This document shows, one piece after another, positions 61,697 to 64,000 of a stretch of DNA of 64,000 bases. The translations under genes and the position numbers were made by a program. Position 1 is the first letter of the stretch, and every line of letters begins with the position of its first letter. Location of the stretch: contig JHUT02000001.1 in assembly GCA_000690595.2 (NCBI GenBank), positions 1 to 64,000 on the forward strand, given 5' to 3'. The DNA comes from Natrinema mahii (GTDB taxonomy: Archaea; Halobacteriota; Halobacteria; Halobacteriales; Natrialbaceae). The notes under the pieces were generated by a model. It ran no database searches. It was not told where the DNA came from and saw only the letters and a list, made by a program, of their open reading frames with translations.

Positions 61697-63241
61697 ATGC
61701 GGCTCCGAACTGACTGGCGCGCCAGCGTCGCGCTCGTCGGGACCGTTCTCAAGTACCTCTCCGTACCGTTAGTAATCCCGCTCGTCGTGGCGCTCATCTA
61801 CGGCGATCCCGTCGTCCCGTTCGTCGCGACGATCGGGGTGACGATCGCCGTCGGCGAGGGCCTCGAGCGGCTCAGCCCCGAACCGGACCTCGATATCCGC
61901 GAGGCGATGCTGTTCGTCGCGATCTCGTGGCTCGCCGTCGCGGTCGTGGGGGCAGTACCGTACGTGATCGCGGGCTGGGGAACCGAGTCGACCCTCGCTC
62001 ATCCCGTCAACGCCCTCTTCGAGTCGATGTCCGGGTTCACGACGACCGGAGCGACCGTCCTGAGCGAGATCTCCCTCGAGCGCCACTCCCACGCGATCAT
62101 GCTGTGGCGACAGCTCACCCAGTGGCTCGGCGGGATGGGGATCATCGTGTTGATGGTCGCAATCTTGCCGGAAGTCGCCGTCAGCGGTGCCCAGCTCGTC
62201 GAATCCGAAGCCCCGGGTCCCGAGCTACAGAAGCTCACGCCGCGGATCGCGGAGACCGCCCGCATCCTCTGGCTGGTCTACTTCGCCTTCACCGTCGTCT
62301 ACATCGCTATTCTCTACGGCCTGCATCTCGCGGGGATGGCACCGAACATGGGGCTGTACAACGCCATCGCCCACGGGTTCACGACGCTCCCGACCGGCGG
62401 GTTCTCGCCGGAGGCCGACAGCGTCGCGGCCTTCTCGGCGGCCGTACAGTGGACCGCCGTTCCGTTCATGATCATCGCCGGGACCAACTTCGCGCTGTTC
62501 TGGCACGTCTTCAGCGGGGAGGGCCACCGCTTCGTCCGCAACTCCGAGTTCCGCGCCTACATCACCGCGATCGCCGGACTCACCGTCCTCCTGGCCGGGA
62601 TGCTCTATGCCGGTACCGCGCCGGCCCTGGCGGAACTCGGCGGCCTGACCGAGGGCGTGTTCGAGAACTCGCTGCGCCAGAGCGCCTTCCAGATCTCCTC
62701 GCTGTTGACCTCGACAGGGTACGCGACCAGCGACTTCGTCGACTGGAGTTCGACGGGGAAGATCGTCCTCCTGTTCGCGATGCTCGTGGGCGGCTGTGCC
62801 GGCTCGACGGGCGGCGGCGTCAAGGTCGTCCGGTGGCTAATCGTCTTCAAAGTTCTTCGGCGAGAGCTGGTTACCGCGTCTCATCCCGAAGTCGTCCGTC
62901 CGATCCGGCTCGGCGGCAACGTCGTCGATGAAGACGCCATCCGGGGCGTCCTCGGCTTTACCTTCATGTACCTCGTCATCTTCGCCGGCGCAACCTTGCT
63001 GATCGCGCTGGACGTCAGTCGGGCCAACGCGATCGCGAACTTCTCGCCGCTCGAGGCCTTCAGCGCGAGCCTCGCGACGATCGGGAACATCGGCCCCGGC
63101 TTCGGCCACCTCGGACCGTTCGGCAGCTACCTGGACTTTCCGATCCCGTCGAAACTCCTGCTGATCTTCCTGATGTGGATCGGCCGCCTCGAGATCATCC
63201 CGGTACTGGTCCTCTTTACCGGCGGGTTCTGGACCCGCTGA
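61697..63241 (+). CDS. trkH: Trk potassium channel subunit TrkH
   Basis: A 514-residue membrane protein with eight or more transmembrane helices and the four pore loops of TrkH/KtrB proteins: MSGFTTTGATVLS, TTLPTGGFSPE, LLTSTGYATSDFVD and IGNIGPGFGHLG. It takes up potassium, essential in high salt, under control of TrkA. The ATG at 61697 sits just before the first helix. Confidence 0.95.
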   Translation: MRLRTDWRASVALVGTVLKYLSVPLVIPLVVALIYGDPVVPFVATIGVTIAVGEGLERLSPEPDLDIREAMLFVAISWLAVAVVGAVPYVIAGWGTESTLAHPVNALFESMSGFTTTGATVLSEISLERHSHAIMLWRQLTQWLGGMGIIVLMVAILPEVAVSGAQLVESEAPGPELQKLTPRIAETARILWLVYFAFTVVYIAILYGLHLAGMAPNMGLYNAIAHGFTTLPTGGFSPEADSVAAFSAAVQWTAVPFMIIAGTNFALFWHVFSGEGHRFVRNSEFRAYITAIAGLTVLLAGMLYAGTAPALAELGGLTEGVFENSLRQSAFQISSLLTSTGYATSDFVDWSSTGKIVLLFAMLVGGCAGSTGGGVKVVRWLIVFKVLRRELVTASHPEVVRPIRLGGNVVDEDAIRGVLGFTFMYLVIFAGATLLIALDVSRANAIANFSPLEAFSASLATIGNIGPGFGHLGPFGSYLDFPIPSKLLLIFLMWIGRLEIIPVLVLFTGGFWTR

Positions 63242-63368
63242 ACGGACCGGCCCGCCTCCGTACGGTCGATCCCGCTCCCTGCTCTCGTGTTCGTCCGACT
63301 CCCGTCAGTCCCGACACGGCCACGATCTGCACCACGGATGCGCCGGGACCCAGTAATAGCAACCCTCC

Positions 63369-64000
63369 TCAGTCGATCGTCGTCCCCGGGTTCTCGCCCT
63401 CGAGGAACGACGCCAAGCCCTCGAGCCCGAAGATCGACGCCTCGGCCTCGAGATTGAGCAACGTCCGCACCTTGCCGGCCATCCCGCCGGTCACATCGGT
63501 CGCCTCGCTGGCTCCCAGGACGTCGGCGACGGCGTCGAAGTCGTCGATTCGGTCGATGACAGCGTCCTCGTCGTCCAGTACGCCGGGCACCGTCGAGCAG
63601 AGCCCGACCCGATCGGCCTCGAGGGAACGGGCCAGCGCCGCGACGAGTTCGTCGCCGCTGACGACGGTCGCGCCCGCGCCGGCGTGAGCGATCATATCGC
63701 CGTGGAGGACGGGAACGAACCCCTCGGCGAGCATCGTCTCGACCTGCCCGGTCGGCAGGGCGAGTTCCCCCTCGCCGTCGCGGTGGCCCGCCGAGAAGGG
63801 ATGGACCGGCACCGCCTCGACGTCTCGCTCGAGCAGCCGTCCGAGAACGAACTGATTGAGCGTCTTCATCGCGCCGTGAACGTCGAGCGCCGCGCTCGCG
63901 TCGCGGGTCCCCGCCGTCGTGGTGACGCCGTGTTCGCTGGCGTTGTGGTGGCCGAAACTGCCGCCGCCGTGGACGACGACGAGGTCCTCGCGGTCCTCGA
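63369..64000 (-). CDS. Isopentenyl phosphate kinase (C-terminal part)
   Basis: The frame runs from the stop at 63369 to the window end, so the N-terminus is missing. Visible parts are DLVVVHGGGSFGHHNASEHG (the archaeal IPK His and Gly-rich loop), VPVLHGDMIAHAGAGATVVSGDEL and DVTGGMAGKVRTLL. The enzyme phosphorylates isopentenyl phosphate in the archaeal mevalonate route. The trk genes separate it from rnj-idsA, with which IPK genes are often linked. Confidence 0.92.
   Translation of the reverse strand, partial: EDREDLVVVHGGGSFGHHNASEHGVTTTAGTRDASAALDVHGAMKTLNQFVLGRLLERDVEAVPVHPFSAGHRDGEGELALPTGQVETMLAEGFVPVLHGDMIAHAGAGATVVSGDELVAALARSLEADRVGLCSTVPGVLDDEDAVIDRIDDFDAVADVLGASEATDVTGGMAGKVRTLLNLEAEASIFGLEGLASFLEGENPGTTID

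Overview
The window comes from a haloarchaeon (class Halobacteria). The evidence is the very acidic proteins, the archaeal gene set (ribosomal proteins L7Ae, S28e and L24e, TmcA, archaeal GltX, RNase J, geranylgeranyl diphosphate synthase, isopentenyl phosphate kinase, HalOD1, DUF7344-type regulators) and leaderless promoters with TATA-like boxes 25-30 bases upstream of start codons. Two halves differ sharply. Bases 1 to about 36.8 kb are AT-richer, with looser codon use, and carry mobile and defence genes. From about 36.85 kb on the DNA is GC-rich core chromosome. The junction is a tRNA-Glu(CTC) gene at 36769-36843 with a tyrosine integrase just past its 3' end, so the left half is read as an integrated island whose far end lies before base 1.

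Island, 1-25.3 kb: an IS6-family element (1-745) abuts the first gene of a long operon (741-17102). The operon holds two giant SF2 helicases with zinc-binding C-termini, a large P-loop ATPase, a coiled-coil protein, two unrecognised proteins and a phospholipase D-like nuclease. The order (G-like), ATPase, coiled-coil, helicase, PLD resembles DpdG-H-I-J-K of the bacterial Dpd system (7-deazaguanine DNA modification plus restriction). A divergent block follows: NucS endonuclease and an Nmad-like (nucleotide-modification-associated) gene on the minus strand; and on the plus strand a small Cys-Ser-motif (DUF6884/YaaA-like) protein, a first TGT/DpdA-like transglycosylase, a GHKL ATPase, a PD-(D/E)XK-like protein and a second TGT-like protein fused to an ArcS-type domain. 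Inference: this is an archaeal Dpd-type modification-restriction system that swaps a 7-deazaguanine base into DNA, possibly converts it towards an archaeosine-like base, and restricts unmodified DNA. No preQ0-synthesis genes are present; a haloarchaeal host would normally make preQ0 for tRNA archaeosine.

Island, 25.3-36.8 kb: a helicase-like protein with a C-terminal winged helix, integrase 1, a zinc-ribbon protein, an HNH endonuclease, a DUF7344 regulator behind a strong inverted repeat, a frameshifted pseudogene, several unknown genes, a small winged-helix gene and integrase 2 beside the tRNA. The two integrases are paralogues, suggesting stacked elements.

Core, 36.8-64 kb: membrane-anchored winged-helix protein, metallo-beta-lactamase, small ATPase operon, FAD/Fe-S D-lactate-type dehydrogenase, superoxide dismutase, DUF7344 regulator, the rpl7ae-rps28e-rpl24e-ndk operon with a structured leader, oleate hydratase, TmcA, HalOD1, short-chain dehydrogenase, SLC13-type transporter, DUF456 protein, a 55-residue zinc protein, GltX, prenyl synthase, RNase J, TrkA and TrkH potassium uptake, and the C-terminal part of isopentenyl phosphate kinase running off the window end.
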